From positions 24,738,275-24,802,274 of the forward strand of contig NC_054881.1 in the NCBI RefSeq assembly GCF_018320785.1: a stretch of DNA of 64,000 bases, read 5' to 3'. The stretch comes from Cheilinus undulatus. Lineage: Eukaryota > Chordata > Actinopteri > Labriformes > Labridae. Shown one piece after another: positions 36,837 through 48,949 of the stretch (position 1 is the first letter of the stretch; each line of letters begins with the position of its first letter). The notes below the pieces were generated by a model that was not told where the DNA came from, searched no databases, and worked only from the letters and a program-made list of their open reading frames with translations. The translations under genes and the position numbers were made by a program.

Positions 36837-38201
36837 GCTCAGGCCAATTGGCATTAGTTAATCAAACAAGGACCTGATAAAAATTGCATTTTCAACTGTT
36901 AATTTCGAGCATGGGGTCAGTTTTTGTTAGGTGAAAATTTGAGAGAGACAAAAAATAATACCACATACAGCTGACCATTTCCAGCTTTACAACTGCCATT
37001 ATCAGCTGATTTCCCCTCTGGGCCTCCAGGCTCTGATTGGCTGTTGAAACACAAGACATGTCTACCATTTTCTAAGCTGTTGGCAATTTGACAAACACAA
37101 TTTCAGGATGCATTATCAGATGGCTTGATTCAGGCTGCAACTGCTCAGTCTGGACAGCTATGTCTGTCACCAGCGATGCTCTAAAATAATCTTGTGTTAT
37201 GAATCTTTGGTCTGAACTGGACCCAATAGCCCCTTCTCCTACACCTAGGAGATCAGAATGGCAACAGTGAAAAATGCCACACAAATTGTTAGGTTTTTGT
37301 CTCAAAGTGATTAACTTCTTCTCCTGAGAGTCAAACAGCTGTTTCCATCACCATTTAAACTTGGTTTAGGGCGATGGTGCATGGGAACACACAAGTGTCT
37401 GAGATGAGCTAATCAGAGCAGTTTGATACACATTTTGGCTGTAGCTAGAGTCACAAAATAAAATCACAAATGAAAAATAGACTGAAAAGCATATCAGGTT
37501 TAGGAACAACAGAAAAAAAAGTCAGAGAAATTTATCACATATAGAGCCAGGTAATGATCCAGGTGAAATACAGGTTTAGCCCTCATCCAGCTTCCTGGTC
37601 TAGCGGAGAAAAGATAAACTCTTAAATATCTCTGTTCCTCCATGCCAGACACAGAGTAACAGCAGCCTCGTCCAGGACAAAGGCTAATCCATTCATGTGA
37701 TTTGTGGCAAGTGGTGCAATTTCAATACCCATCTATGAAGTGATAGGTAAAAGGCCTGTTTAGTTAAGGTCCAAATTTCCACAGAGCCAGTAGGGATGAA
37801 GTTGCAGCCATTGGTTTTATTTTGTCTTCGACTCAATTCACACAAAAACAAGGTTGGAGAAAAACTAGAAGCATTTAATGCAGAAAATACCATAGAATTA
37901 TTATCAATCTATTATGAAATAATGGACATGTTGAAACAGGATCTCATGCCTGACTTCATACATTAATAATGCATTTACTAAGGTTTTTAAGTCATCATGA
38001 TCCATAATTAATGATGCCCATGATTTTTCACCACTCCAAGAAAAAAAAAAAAAAAAAACAGCCTACACTCCATTTCAGTTGCCATGGTTTCTTGTACACA
38101 ACAAAGCAGGAAATGTGGTGAACTGGCATAAAAAGTTAATTCCAAGCTTTTTGGTAGAGTGTTGGAGTATGATGTGGACATACCAGTGCACAAGTATGAA
38201 G
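36837..38201. other. No gene seen
   Basis: AT-rich non-coding DNA with an 18-base A run (38041-38058). No repeat family recognised. Confidence 0.6.
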
Positions 38202-38760
38202 TACAGTGCTTAACAAATTTATAAGACCACCACCTAATGTAAGGTTTATGCCACAGCTGCTCTAAATTAACAGCATTGGTAATTACCAAAATCATTTTTT
38301 ATGTTTCTGCAATGGTTAATACACCAATATGTAGAAGATCTTTAACCCAAATGATATTTTTAATGCTAAAATATCATTATTATTGTTATCCATGAATTTT
38401 CAAATTTACTTATTTACAAAAAAACTGAAAAAAATTGAAAAAATAGTAAAGCACATGAATATTTCTTGATAAAGATGTCATATTATAGTTATTTACTTGC
38501 ATTCCTGAACAGAAAAATGAGTTTTAGTGGTTGAATGTTATGCTTGATTCATGTCTGACTTCTCAGAGAAGCCCAGTAAGCCGGCTCAAATTTGGGTATA
38601 AAAAGGTGAATTCAGTTTGAAATCCCTCATTCCTGTTCAAAGTGGTAAAATGTGGAGAGCTCACTGAAAATGAAAGAGTCCACATTAAAGCACTTCATGA
38701 TGCTGGATGGTCTCTGAGACAAATATGACAGGTGGTCTAATAAATTTGTTAAGCACTGTA
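38202..38760 (+). mobile_element. Tc1-type deletion derivative
   Basis: Inverted ends TACAGTGCTTAACAAATTTA (38202-38221) and TAAATTTGTTAAGCACTGTA (38741-38760) with TA at the edges; the inverted match extends to about 35 bp including the GACCACC word. Just before the right end an open stretch encodes ELTENERVHIKALHDAGWSL, the start of a Tc1 transposase helix-turn-helix domain, and then breaks off into the terminal repeat. The catalytic domain has been deleted. An orphan right end of the same family lies at 21937-21971. Confidence 0.75.
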
Positions 38761-40375
38761 CTTAAAATAGTGCTTTAATGATATTTTATCATGAACTCGT
38801 GCATGAACTAAAGAATTGATCAATAGATTGTAGACAGAACATTTTAACTTTCTGTCAATCTTTTCTTCAAACTGCAAAATTCTTATTGCCAAATGCTTTT
38901 CAGGGCATGTAGTACTTCAGAGTATTGACCGTATGTGCTTTAGCAGGGTTGAATTGAGGACAAGAAAGTTTAGGTAAATAATACAGGTTGAATCAACAGG
39001 TACTAGTGCCTCCTGTGTTTCTCTTAAACCTACATCTAATCATTCCCAATCATTAATATGCAGAGTTAAGCACTCTTTCAGGGGGATATTAAACTAATTT
39101 CACACTCACTGTCTCCTGTGTGCATGAATGATCTTTGTTGTGTTTCATTATCCATGCCGGTCTTATTACCACCCTGTTGTTCTGTTAATCAGATCTCTTC
39201 TCGCCTGTGTCATGTCCTCTTGTGTTTTGGTGATAAACAGGAACATGGATGATAAACGTTGAACTTTGGAGCCTCTCAGCCAGAACCACCGAACGAGAAG
39301 ACCACCACTGCTGGACCGAAGTCTGAAGGGGGGTGGTGTCTTGTGATGATCAAGGTTGTTGTTTTCAACTAGCAAAAAGCAGCAAATATGTACAGTATCC
39401 CACTGTTTTACCTGTCAAGCACTGAGATGTAGAGGATACAAAACACTAGATATTAGATTTCTGTTTGGCTCTCAAGAACAGAATGAAGACAGAAAAATTA
39501 GCTCAACTGAATACATGAACTTGTTTTTTAACAGGAATGAAGCAGGAAGAAAAGTGATCTTTACATCAGGTCAAGAGTCCTTTCTTACATTTCTATAATC
39601 ATATAAGACTGATAGATAACTTTATCTTTAAAAGAGGTGTCCTTTCTTGCCATACCACTAAAATTGTTTGCATACATTTGTGTTAATTTGCTCGTTTCTT
39701 AGAGCCAGAGTGATATTCAAACTTTTGGATGTGATTTGTGGGCTGTACAGTCACCAAATGATATTATTTCAACCACTATACATTAATCATCCTGGCAGGC
39801 TCACTAATTTCCAGGCAGAACAGAGTGGCTATGTTGATGTTTGTGAGGAATGAGTGTGTTTAAATCAAAGCGGGATGTAATCAGCCAAGCAGAGTGACAA
39901 ACTGTCCCTGAGGGAAATAAAGCTCCATTATTTAAGGCAGGAAGTACCAATGTGAAAGAAAAGTCTGCAATGCTGAATGCTGCACAGAGATGTCAACAGG
40001 TTCAACCAATATTAGAGGCATTTTTGGTGTTTTTTTTTTTGTCTACATGCCTGCACACCAGATGACTATGTAAACAAATATTAGGTCAGCCAGCATTAAC
40101 ACATACATTGCAATGTGTCAAGGTCCAAAATTATCACATTAGATTTCAAATTGACCAACAGCCCAGGAAATAATTCAAAAGTGATGTGCTAGTTGCAAAA
40201 TCAAACAAACATTTTTATCATTCACTTTTGTTATGTTTATTTACTTTTTAATCCGTTGCTAGTTCTTTTTTTGTGCTTAACAGGGCTTTCACATACTGTA
40301 AGTAACCAGGGCCAGATGTAAGTACACTTCAGCCAAAAGTCCAGTTCCATTTGGTCAGTGTAAACACAACTCCAA
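38761..40375. other. No gene seen
   Basis: Non-coding. Several 60-90 codon frames (39166-39853) lack motifs and splice context. Confidence 0.6.
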
Positions 40376-40411
40376 TTCTTCTACAACTGTGCAGTTCTTC
40401 TACATTCTTCT

Positions 40412-40644
40412 GCTCATACACCTCCTTTATTGACAAAGAGATACAACAGTATACTCATCAGCCACATCATTAGGTACACCCTGTCAGGCATTGTTGATAT
40501 CAGTGCATGTGTGTTGGATCTGTAGCATTGTTGCTAGCTTTCTGGCTAACAGTTACCTCATTTTGGAGCTGAAAAGTGTGTCAAGCTATCATTGGGTTCT
40601 GATGTGGAAATCATTTATTCTTGCTCCTTTTATACCCATTTCTG
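40412..40644 (+). repeat. 233-bp direct repeat, copy 1
   Basis: Nearly identical to 42796-43028: equal length with only two differences I can see (TTTATT against TTCATT, and TCAAGC against TCACGC). Copy 1 is bracketed by a 19-bp near-repeat, TTCTTCTACAACTGTGCAG (40376-40394) and TTCTTCTACATCTGTGCAG (40645-40663). The open frame shared by both copies is a by-product of the repeat. Confidence 0.85.
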
Positions 40645-41139
40645 TTCTTCTACATCTGTGCAGAATCGACCCCTTTCATTCCCTGACCAGCACGGGTGAA
40701 ATAGAGGAAGAGAGAGGGTCTTTATTGGCATCTTATAAATATCCCAATCATCCATTGTAGCCAGTGGAATAAATTCCAGTGTCTGCAAAGAGCATTAACA
40801 AATGTGGACCTGAATAATGGCCTTGGTTGTGATGTTTTCTTTTTTTTCTTCTTTACAAACCAACTTCATTCATACCTACGCCTTTTGTACAAAACTGTGT
40901 ACATATGCAAGTGTCATTGAGCATGGAACAAAATAATGTTAAAGTAAACCAGAAGGGAGGAAAAGTGCCAATCACATTTGGGAACAGTACAAACCAATAA
41001 TGCCTAATGTGTCTACCATAAGTTTCGTATATGCTACAAAATAAAAGCATTTTTTAACCAGGAAGTAGAAAAGGTCACAGAATAAACGTAGCCCCTTAAA
41101 AAAACAGCTAAACAAGCCCTCCTGTGATTGACTAATGAA

Positions 41140-41285
41140 ATCAGTGCATGTGTGTTTGATCAGTAGCATTGATGCTAGCAACTTGGCTTACAGTTACCTC
41201 ATGTGGGAAGTGAAATGTGTGTTAAGCTATCATTGGGTTCTGATGTTGAAATGATTAATTTATGCCACTTTCACACCCCTTGTCA
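41140..41285 (+). repeat. Diverged third copy of the 40412 repeat
   Basis: ATCAGTGCATGTGTGTTTGA, GTAGCATTGATGCTAGC and AAGCTATCATTGGGTTCTG keep the order of the 233-bp repeat but with many substitutions. It is followed by a shorter T-rich stretch (to about 41460) like the one after copy 2, so repeat and T-rich tract form one composite unit. Confidence 0.7.
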
Positions 41286-41460
41286 TCATTGTCTTCATCC
41301 ATTTTTACATTTACTTCAAAGTTTTGATCTATTTTTTTGCACTTCTTAACTGCCACTTTTTAACTGCTTTTTCTCCATTTTTCTGCCCCTTTTTGCCTTT
41401 CTTAGCCCATTCATGCCACAGGATCTTGCATTTTTGCCTCTTTTAACAATTTTTGCCAGT

Positions 41461-42795
41461 CCTACTACTTTATTCTCTGGCATCCTGTGGTTTGTGCACA
41501 TCAGCTTAGCCATGACATCCTGCATGAAGACTTTTCTACTTGTTTATGTGTGCCCATCCCCACTGTTAACAGTACCAATAAAAATGCAATTCTGTCTGGG
41601 ATTAAATTTTGGAAAAAAGGCTACACTATACTTCAGCATACATAAATAGATAAATCAAATTATTTTTATTTGTTGCTTTGATAAGACTGGTTGTTATTAT
41701 AAATGTTAAATACAAAATATGATTATCACAGATTAACTTTTCAATTGACCAGGTTTTTCCTGACCTCCATGTGCCACCTATTTGGCAAGGCCTCAGAAAG
41801 CTCTTCTCTTGATACCCCTTATTAGCAGCCTTGGATGTGACTGCAGAAGCTGGAGATTGAACCATCAACAGGTTGACAGACAAGTGACTACCACTGATCC
41901 AAAGCTAATCCAAGTTAAGCAATCCCTATGAACTGTGAAAACCTCTTATTAAGGTAGTGACAATTTAAGAAAAGGTTTAATGTTAAAGTATCATGCTATT
42001 AAATCTGCAAACAAACAATAATCCTATCAAATGGAGCCCTTAAATCATTCACTGATTCTTTGATGGCTTTTGTACTCAGGCACACGGGAAATTTTTGGCA
42101 CATTTCCACACTCTTTCAGAGTTGTTTTTCTTTAGAATCGAGCTCTCAGCTCTGCTAATTGCAAGGATAATGTATTATATCCATTATCTCCTACACATAT
42201 AATGAATAACTATTGGGGGTAGATAGCTTTCCAGCCCTGATTTACAATAAATCTATCTAATGTATTTCCTACGGAAAAAGATGAAGATTTTGTCCTGAAA
42301 AGAGAAAATACTTCATAGCTGAAAGACAGAAGCAGTCCAACATTATCACAGGATCCTGTTCAGGAAAAAGATGCTTTAACATCACATATGCTTGACAAGA
42401 ACCAGCGGGGAGAGACTGCCATCTAGAGTGGGGTTTTTTCAGACTTTTAGAACAGCACATAAAGCACCTTTCTCTGGAGAGAACCATCATAAGTGGATGC
42501 GCTGTCACAGAATTTAAATTACAGCCGTGGCTGTAATCTTTAATTCATCTAGATTTGAAACCAAGCTTTCAGCTTTAAAGCTTGGGTTACACTGCCCTCT
42601 ACTGCAAGACAACAACATGCACCCATGCTGTATGCTGCATCACACATTTAGTTCATTTCTGTGTAAGAATTGAACACATTTGATGACAATGAGTGGAGAA
42701 ACAAATTTGGGTAGTTGATCTTTTCTATCAGCCATAAAACCTTGTCTTTTAACAGAAGCTGTTCATCCCATTGTGAGCTGTGAGAGGTGCACTGA
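41461..42795. other. No gene seen
   Basis: Spacer between the diverged copy and copy 2. Short frames at 41413-41883 and 42269-42508 have no motif. Confidence 0.55.
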
Positions 42796-43028
42796 GCTCA
42801 TACACCTCCTTCATTGACAAAGAGATACAACAGTATACTCATCAGCCACATCATTAGGTACACCCTGTCAGGCATTGTTGATATCAGTGCATGTGTGTTG
42901 GATCTGTAGCATTGTTGCTAGCTTTCTGGCTAACAGTTACCTCATTTTGGAGCTGAAAAGTGTGTCACGCTATCATTGGGTTCTGATGTGGAAATCATTT
43001 ATTCTTGCTCCTTTTATACCCATTTCTG
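42796..43028 (+). repeat. 233-bp direct repeat, copy 2
   Basis: Partner of 40412-40644. It passes at its right end straight into the long TGCCACTTTT minisatellite. The near identity over 2.4 kb of spacing argues for a recent duplication or gene-conversion event. Confidence 0.85.
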
Positions 43029-44240
43029 CCATTTATTTTGCCACTTTTAACACATTTTTGCTGCTTTTTTTATCGTTTTTGACACTTTTTGCCACATGTT
43101 GCCTCATTTTGTCACTCCTTTATGCTATTAACCCATTTCTGCAGATTTTATCCATTTAAGACTTTTTTTCCACTTTTTTCTCATTTCTGCCATTTGCATG
43201 CATTTAAGTGTGTATGCAAATGTGTTGCAATTGAAAATACAGTATGTTGGTTGTTTTATTTATTGGGGGTGTGTTTGTTATGTTTGTTTGCTTATCTGTC
43301 TGACCCTTTTGGGTTTTGTGAAGCACTTTGTAACTGTGTTTTAAAAAGTTCTATATAAGTAAAGTTATTGTTATTTTTTTTTATTTTTTTTTTTTTAGCC
43401 ACTTTTACCCCATTTCTGCCACCATTCCCATCTTTATACAATGTTTATGCCCAATTTTTGCCACATTTCAGCCTCTGTCAATCAATTTTGTCACACATTG
43501 CCACATTTTTCCACCTAGCTCTGCTACTTTCAACCCATTTTTGCACTTTATTTTCTACTTTGTTTTTCATTTTAGCCACCTTTTTTGCCATTTTTGTCCA
43601 TTTCTGCCACTTTCTACCCATTTTCCTACTCTTTAGCCACTTTCAACAAATTTTTGGCACAAATTGCTGCATTTTTTCATTTCCTTTTCTGGCAGATTTT
43701 ACCAGTTTATAACAAATTACCACTTTTTTCATTTTTGCAGGTAGCTTTTGCTCATTTTTCCCACTTTTTACTCTTTTTGGCCATTTTCCCTTTATAGCCA
43801 CTTTCAATCCATATTGCCTCATATTGCCACTTTTTGTCACCATGTTTTTGCAACTTTAACCCCATTTGGCCATTTGTTTTGCCACTTTCAACATATTTTT
43901 GATGCTCTCTGCTCACTTCTTCCACTAGTTGCCAATTTAAGTCACTTTTATGCCCCTTTTTTCCTACTTTTTGCCCAGTCAAGCCACTTTTTTTTAAAAC
44001 CATTTTTGAGACATTCTGCAGCCTGTTGCTCCTTCCTTTTGCAACTTTTCACCCATTCTTGCAGATATTTGCTTATTTAAGATTTATTTTCCCCTGTTTG
44101 CCCTTTTTTATCAATTTTTTGGACACTTTTACCCCATTTTTGCCCATTTCTGCCACTTTAAGCTCATTTTAGTCCTTTCCCATGCATTTTTGCCACTTTG
44201 GTCCCTTTACACAATTATTTAATTATTTTTCATTAAAGCC
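43029..44240 (+). repeat. T-rich TGCCACTTTT minisatellite
   Basis: More than 1 kb of degenerate units of about 15-20 bp built from CATTTTTGCCACTTT words, strongly pyrimidine-biased on the plus strand. Because T-rich words seldom make stops in some frames, long artefactual frames appear (43089-44080, on both strands). The array is interrupted by a LINE-like tail at 43290-43385. Confidence 0.8.
43290..43385 (+). repeat. LINE/SINE 3' tail like those of L2-type elements
   Basis: GTGAAGCACTTTGTAACTG and GTTCTATATAAGTAAAG, followed by a T-rich run, match the general pattern (AAGCACTTTG, then GCTATATAAATAAAG) of the conserved 3' end of fish L2-type LINEs and the SINEs that borrow it. No reverse-transcriptase sequence accompanies it. 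Confidence 0.5.
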
Positions 44241-46304
44241 TTTTTCTGTTTCTTTTACTTTGTTTTCTGGCATCCTGATGATTTTCCATATTATGCCTTC
44301 ACTCTGAGCTCTGACATTACTTTCCTAATGACTTATATTATTTTCCCCATCCACATTGTTAACATGTCCAATAAAAAGACAACTCTGTTTTCAGAAAAGT
44401 GGTCTACATCATGAAAAAGGCAACATGCATAAATAAAGAAATTTGTTTTTAATTTTTTGTTGCTGAAAAATCTGCTCGAGTTCTGTTTTTGTTTTTGTTT
44501 TTGTCTGTCAGGATTTCAAGTTTTTTAAAGTCAGATTGTGATTTTGATTCTGCTACAGCAGAAATCAAGATTTTTCAGACCAGGCTATGGCATTTATATT
44601 TATATTATCTAATTTTGGTGGGCCTGTGTGAACAGTTTCCTCTTCTTTGCTGACAGGAGTGGCACTTGGTCTGGATTTCTTCTGCTTTGAGGTTCGACAT
44701 GAGTGTTCAGTGATGCTCTTCTGCATAGCTCCGTTGTTTCAAGTTATTTGAGCTACTGTTGAGTTTCTGTCAGCTCAAACCGATCTGATCATGCTCCTCT
44801 TACCTCTGCCATCAGACCACTCACTGAATTCATCAAGCTATGAGCAAATCAAGTGAAACATACCACCCTAAACATTCAGACGAGGTTTGTGAGTTTAGAA
44901 TAGACTATAAGAGACTGAGTTAACTTCAGGGGCTCTTGATTTTTTTCAGACCACAGCATGTACCAAATCTTGGTGGTTTACTTTAGCTCTTGTCATGTGT
45001 GTCAAGTTGCACTTAAATCAGCAGGTGCTGATTTTTATTCATATAAAGCAGCACTGAAGTCTAAAACTAGGGTTTGCCTTCAATCCTTTTTAACATGATA
45101 GAGTGTTACCCACTGAGTTCAGAGAGCCAAACACATGAGCAACAGTTCTTTTTTTTTTTCCAGGCTGGTGAAAAGAATATAGACTTTAAAGTTCTAGGAT
45201 CAGAAAGACAGGATGTTCTGTGAAATCAAAGTGTGTGAAATTTAGCTCTATCCAGATTAGACAGGAGTATTGCTTTATGCTGAAGTTGCCCTCAGCTTCA
45301 TCAATAACTGTCTTTAGATAGAGAGGCTGAATGTATAAAATATTTAAGAAAATTTATTCTTGTGGCAACTTTTTCTTTTGGATGTTAGCTTTACGTAAAA
45401 GGTAAAAATGTATTATTTATGTATTAAGTATTATGACGTGTGCTGCTGACCTCTTGCTCAGCTCACCCTTGTGAATGAGATCTCGATCTTAACTGGTCTT
45501 ATCTGGTTAAATACAGGTAAAGTGAAAATGAAAAAATTTAAGGTAGAGGGACTTTTTCTGCTATTTTTATGAGGAGCAATATTCAATTTAATGGAAAATT
45601 CTAAAGTAAAGAGGTAAAGGTGAAGTTATTTATTCACTTTCTCAGTTTAAAGTGCATCAGCAGCCTTCACAAATGTAGTTTCAACCTCAGAACAGCAGTT
45701 AGAAAACTATAATCAATAGAACTAATGACCTACCATTAGTCACACTTGAGACCCCTTTAGCTTTTTCCCTGTAATAATATGCATAGAGGGAATGCATTGG
45801 GCATACGAGCATCTATGTATGGTATAACACTATCTCACTGCCTTACAACTCTGTTTTAAAGGCATCACTACCTTATAGAAGAAAGACTGCCATGTAAAGT
45901 GTTTCTTTCTAAGGCTGGTGGTTTGTGCTTCAATTTATCCACCCATCAACTCATCCAATTTCTTCCAATTTCTTTCACTTTTCCAGGGACACTCCTTTAC
46001 CTAGCTGCAATTTGAAATCCATTAAAGTCACAGTCAGTAATAATTAGCCAATCTGCAAATGTGAACTAGTCTGTAACCTTTTCACTTGTGTTATCAGCAG
46101 AAGATGCCATAGAAATACGTAATGCGCCATTTAGTTGCTACATTTCTATACTTTGCATGCATTTTACATTCAAGTAGCCTACCTTCAATCTGCAATTACT
46201 TTCCCAAAGTAATGCTGCCATCTAATACACATTTGCACATCCTTTGAGTTTAAATATCCCTCTGCTGCTGTCTTCTGATCTCCAGAGAGTGATGGCATAC
46301 AGTA
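44241..46304. other. No gene; one possible LINE-like tail
   Basis: Non-coding. The sequence around 45465-45525 (GTGAATGAGATCTCGATCTT, TTATCTGGTTAAATACAGG) resembles another 3' tail frequent in fish retroelements; confidence is low. Confidence 0.45.
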
Positions 46305-47240
46305 TATACTGGCTTGCAAAAGTATTCATACCCCTTGAACTTTTCCACATTTCTTCACTTTACAACCACAAACGTGAATGTATTTTATTGGGATTTTATG
46401 TGATGGATTAACATTAAGTGGCCCATAATTGTGAGGTGTAAGGAAAATTATGCATGACTTTCAAAATTTTTTGCCCATTCTTCTGCGCAAAATAGCTCAA
46501 GCTCAGTCAGATTTGATGGAGAGTGTCTGTGAACAACAATTTTTTAGTCTCGCCACAGATTCTCAATGGGATTTAGGTTGTGGACTTTCAACACATGAAT
46601 ATGCTTCAGTCTGAACTACTCCAATATAGCTCTGGCTGTTTGTTTAGGGTCGTTGTCCTGCTGGAAAGTGAACCCCAGTCTCAAGTCTTACGCCGATTCT
46701 AACAGGTTTTCCTCTAAAATTTCCCTGTATTTTGTTCCATCCATCTTGCCATCAGGTCCAACCAACTTCCCTGTCCTGGCTGAAGAAAAGCATCCCCACA
46801 GCACGATGCTGCCACCCCAATATTTCACAGCAGGGTGGTGTGTTCAGGGTGATGTGCAGTGTTAGTTTTCCACCACACATAACACCTTGCGTTTAGGCCA
46901 AAAAATTTAATTTTGGTCTCATCTGACTAAAACACCTTCTTCCACATGTTTGGTGTGTCCCCCACATGAATTTTGGCAAACTGCAAACAAGACTCCTTAA
47001 GGCTTTTTTAAACAATTGCTTTCTTCTTGCTACTCTTCCACAAAGACCAGATTTGTGGAGTGCCCACTAACAGTTGTCCTGTGGGCAGGTTTTCCCACCT
47101 GAGCTGTGGATCTCTACAGCTCCTCCAGTCCAGAGTTACCATGGGCCTCTTTGTTGCTTCTCTGATTAATGCTCTCCTTGCCCTGCCTGTAATTTTAGGT
47201 GGACGGCCATTTCTCAGTAGGTTTGTAGTTGTGCCAAGAA
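46305..47240 (-). pseudogene. Tc1-like transposon relic, left part of a composite
   Basis: The right terminus of the element on the minus strand is GGCTTGCAAAAGTATTCATA on the plus strand (46311-46330), a Tc1 end common in fish. Reading the minus strand, the transposase includes NGRPPKITGRARRALIREAT, then a decayed catalytic region (complement of GTTGTCCTGCTGGAAAGTG and CATCCCCACAGCACGATGCT). Stops and indels are frequent. Homology to this family ends near 47240. Confidence 0.7.
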
Positions 47241-47610
47241 CAAGGCGTCCATGGTTTCCTACATCAATTTTACATTTTTGTTCATCAGACCACAGAACAG
47301 TTTTCCATTTTGCCTCAGTTAATTTTGAATGAGCTTTGGCCCAGAGAAGATGGCAGCGTTGTCCACATATGGCTCTGTCTGTGCACAAAACAGCTTTTAC
47401 TTGAATTTGTGGATGGTACTGTAAACTATGTTGACAGGCAATGATTTCTGTAAGTGCTCCTGAGCCTATGCAGTGGTTTATAGATCAGAATCATGCCTGT
47501 TGTGATGCAGTACTCTTGAGGGCTTGCAGATTAACATCGTCCAATATTCACCTCTGGTCTTGTCCCATGTGCACAGAGATTTCTCTAGAAAATTATTGGC
47601 TGCTACACAG
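47241..47610 (-). pseudogene. Second Tc1-like relic fused to the first
   Basis: The minus frame carries AHSKLTEAKWKTVLWSDEQK, whose WSDE is the first-Asp motif of a Tc1 catalytic core, placed upstream of the NGRPPKI (DNA-binding) part of the neighbouring family. That order cannot arise within one transposase. The piece therefore comes from a different Tc1-type family joined to the first relic. No outer terminus was found on this side. Confidence 0.6.
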
Positions 47611-48225
47611 CCTGAAAACTCTCTTATTTTCACAGTGTTCTTCATGCCTTATAAGAATAAGAAAGTTGCAGAGATGAAAGTTGAACTGGCAGATGTGAGC
47701 ATATGCATTACATTTTTATAAAGAACTGTGGGTGACAGCAGGATCTGTTAATCTGCAGGAAAACACTCAAGTAGAAACTTCTTCTGATACATATTTGATT
47801 AAAAATGTCTTTTCATGGCATTTCTGATGGGTGCCTGTGAGCAAAAACAAAGTCAGTAAATAGACCTGAGGTGACTTCACTGGCTCAATCTTCAGAGAAG
47901 TTTCTGAAAAAGTCACAGGTTGTCAGAGGAGATAAGAAAGGTAAAAGACGTCAAGTCAGGATCAGTGATGGGCAGGTTACTGAAAATTAATTAGCTGCAG
48001 TTACTAGTTAATATTATAAAAAGAACCCGAGTGACTAATCAAGATACTGCATTATAAAACTCACAAATTACTTTATCTGCACTGTTACTCATATGAATGT
48101 ACACATTGTTGTTACTGGAGCAGTGTGAGTGGAAACAACTCCAATAGTTGTTCAAGATGTTCCTCCTCCACAATTAGCACTTCACTGTTGCCACCAAAAT
48201 AGTAGCAGTGACAACCCTCACACTG
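47611..48225. other. No gene seen
   Basis: AT-rich spacer with no recognised feature. Confidence 0.55.
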
Positions 48226-48688
48226 AGGCTCCATCCACACGTTTTGTTTTGAAAAAGCTTTCCGTAAAGACAGGATTGTTTCAGGAAATATCTGCGTAAG
48301 CACAGAACCACTGAAAACGATTGAAAACACTGTAGTGCATATGCCAAGCCTGTACGTGGCACTGTAACGCTGCCATGGAAATGCACCAAAAGAGAGAAGA
48401 AGATCACAGAAAACTGACACAAACTTTTTTCTAGTTGCCCTCCTGGTTGTTCTCCGCGTTGGATTTAAAAACATATGGTGTGTGCGTTTTGCGGTGGTGG
48501 TAAAGGAGCATCAGATTTTGCTGTAAAGGCCATAACAAGCTCAGTAGCCTCTACAGCATGAACACGACCCTGTAATCAGCCATTGTTGTTTTGGTTTGAC
48601 TGCACATGCAGCATAAGTGGCCTATGCTATGTGTGACGTAATCGTTTCAAGAAAGATGCAGCTGGCCATCCACACGGAGACGAAATGG
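48226..48688. repeat. MITE-like repeat with CCATCCACACG ends
   Basis: Left end CTCCATCCACACGTTTTG; right end GGCCATCCACACGGAGACG. The copies of CCATCCACACG at the two ends are in the same orientation, so a simple inverted-repeat model does not fit. Interior words TTTGAAAAAGCTTTCC and GAAAACGATTGAAAACAC tie it to the repeats at 31990 and 50540. A 120-codon minus frame inside (48112-48474) is not a gene. Confidence 0.5.
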
Positions 48689-48949
48689 TAGTCCTTTACA
48701 GATTTGTGCACTCTGGGACCCCGACAGGGCTTGAGTTGGCTTCTTCTGCAGACAATACGCTTTAGCCCGATGATTGGGGCATTACAGCCTGCAGATGTAA
48801 TGGATATATATATTTCTTGATTGATTTATTGGGGCTGGCATTATATATTGACTAAAAAGTATTCTGCTCTTTGGATGTTTTACACTTTTACTGATTTTAT
48901 GAATCAATATAATTTAGATTTTGTTTAACCAAAAAATACCCTCTGAAAA

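Noticed and set aside
43089..44080. Several overlapping ORFs of 70-114 codons on both strands
   Set aside because: They are side effects of the T-rich minisatellite; peptides are Phe/His/Leu runs that mirror the DNA repeat.
48112..48474. 120-codon minus-strand ORF
   Set aside because: It overlaps the repeat at 48226-48688 and encodes no recognisable domain.
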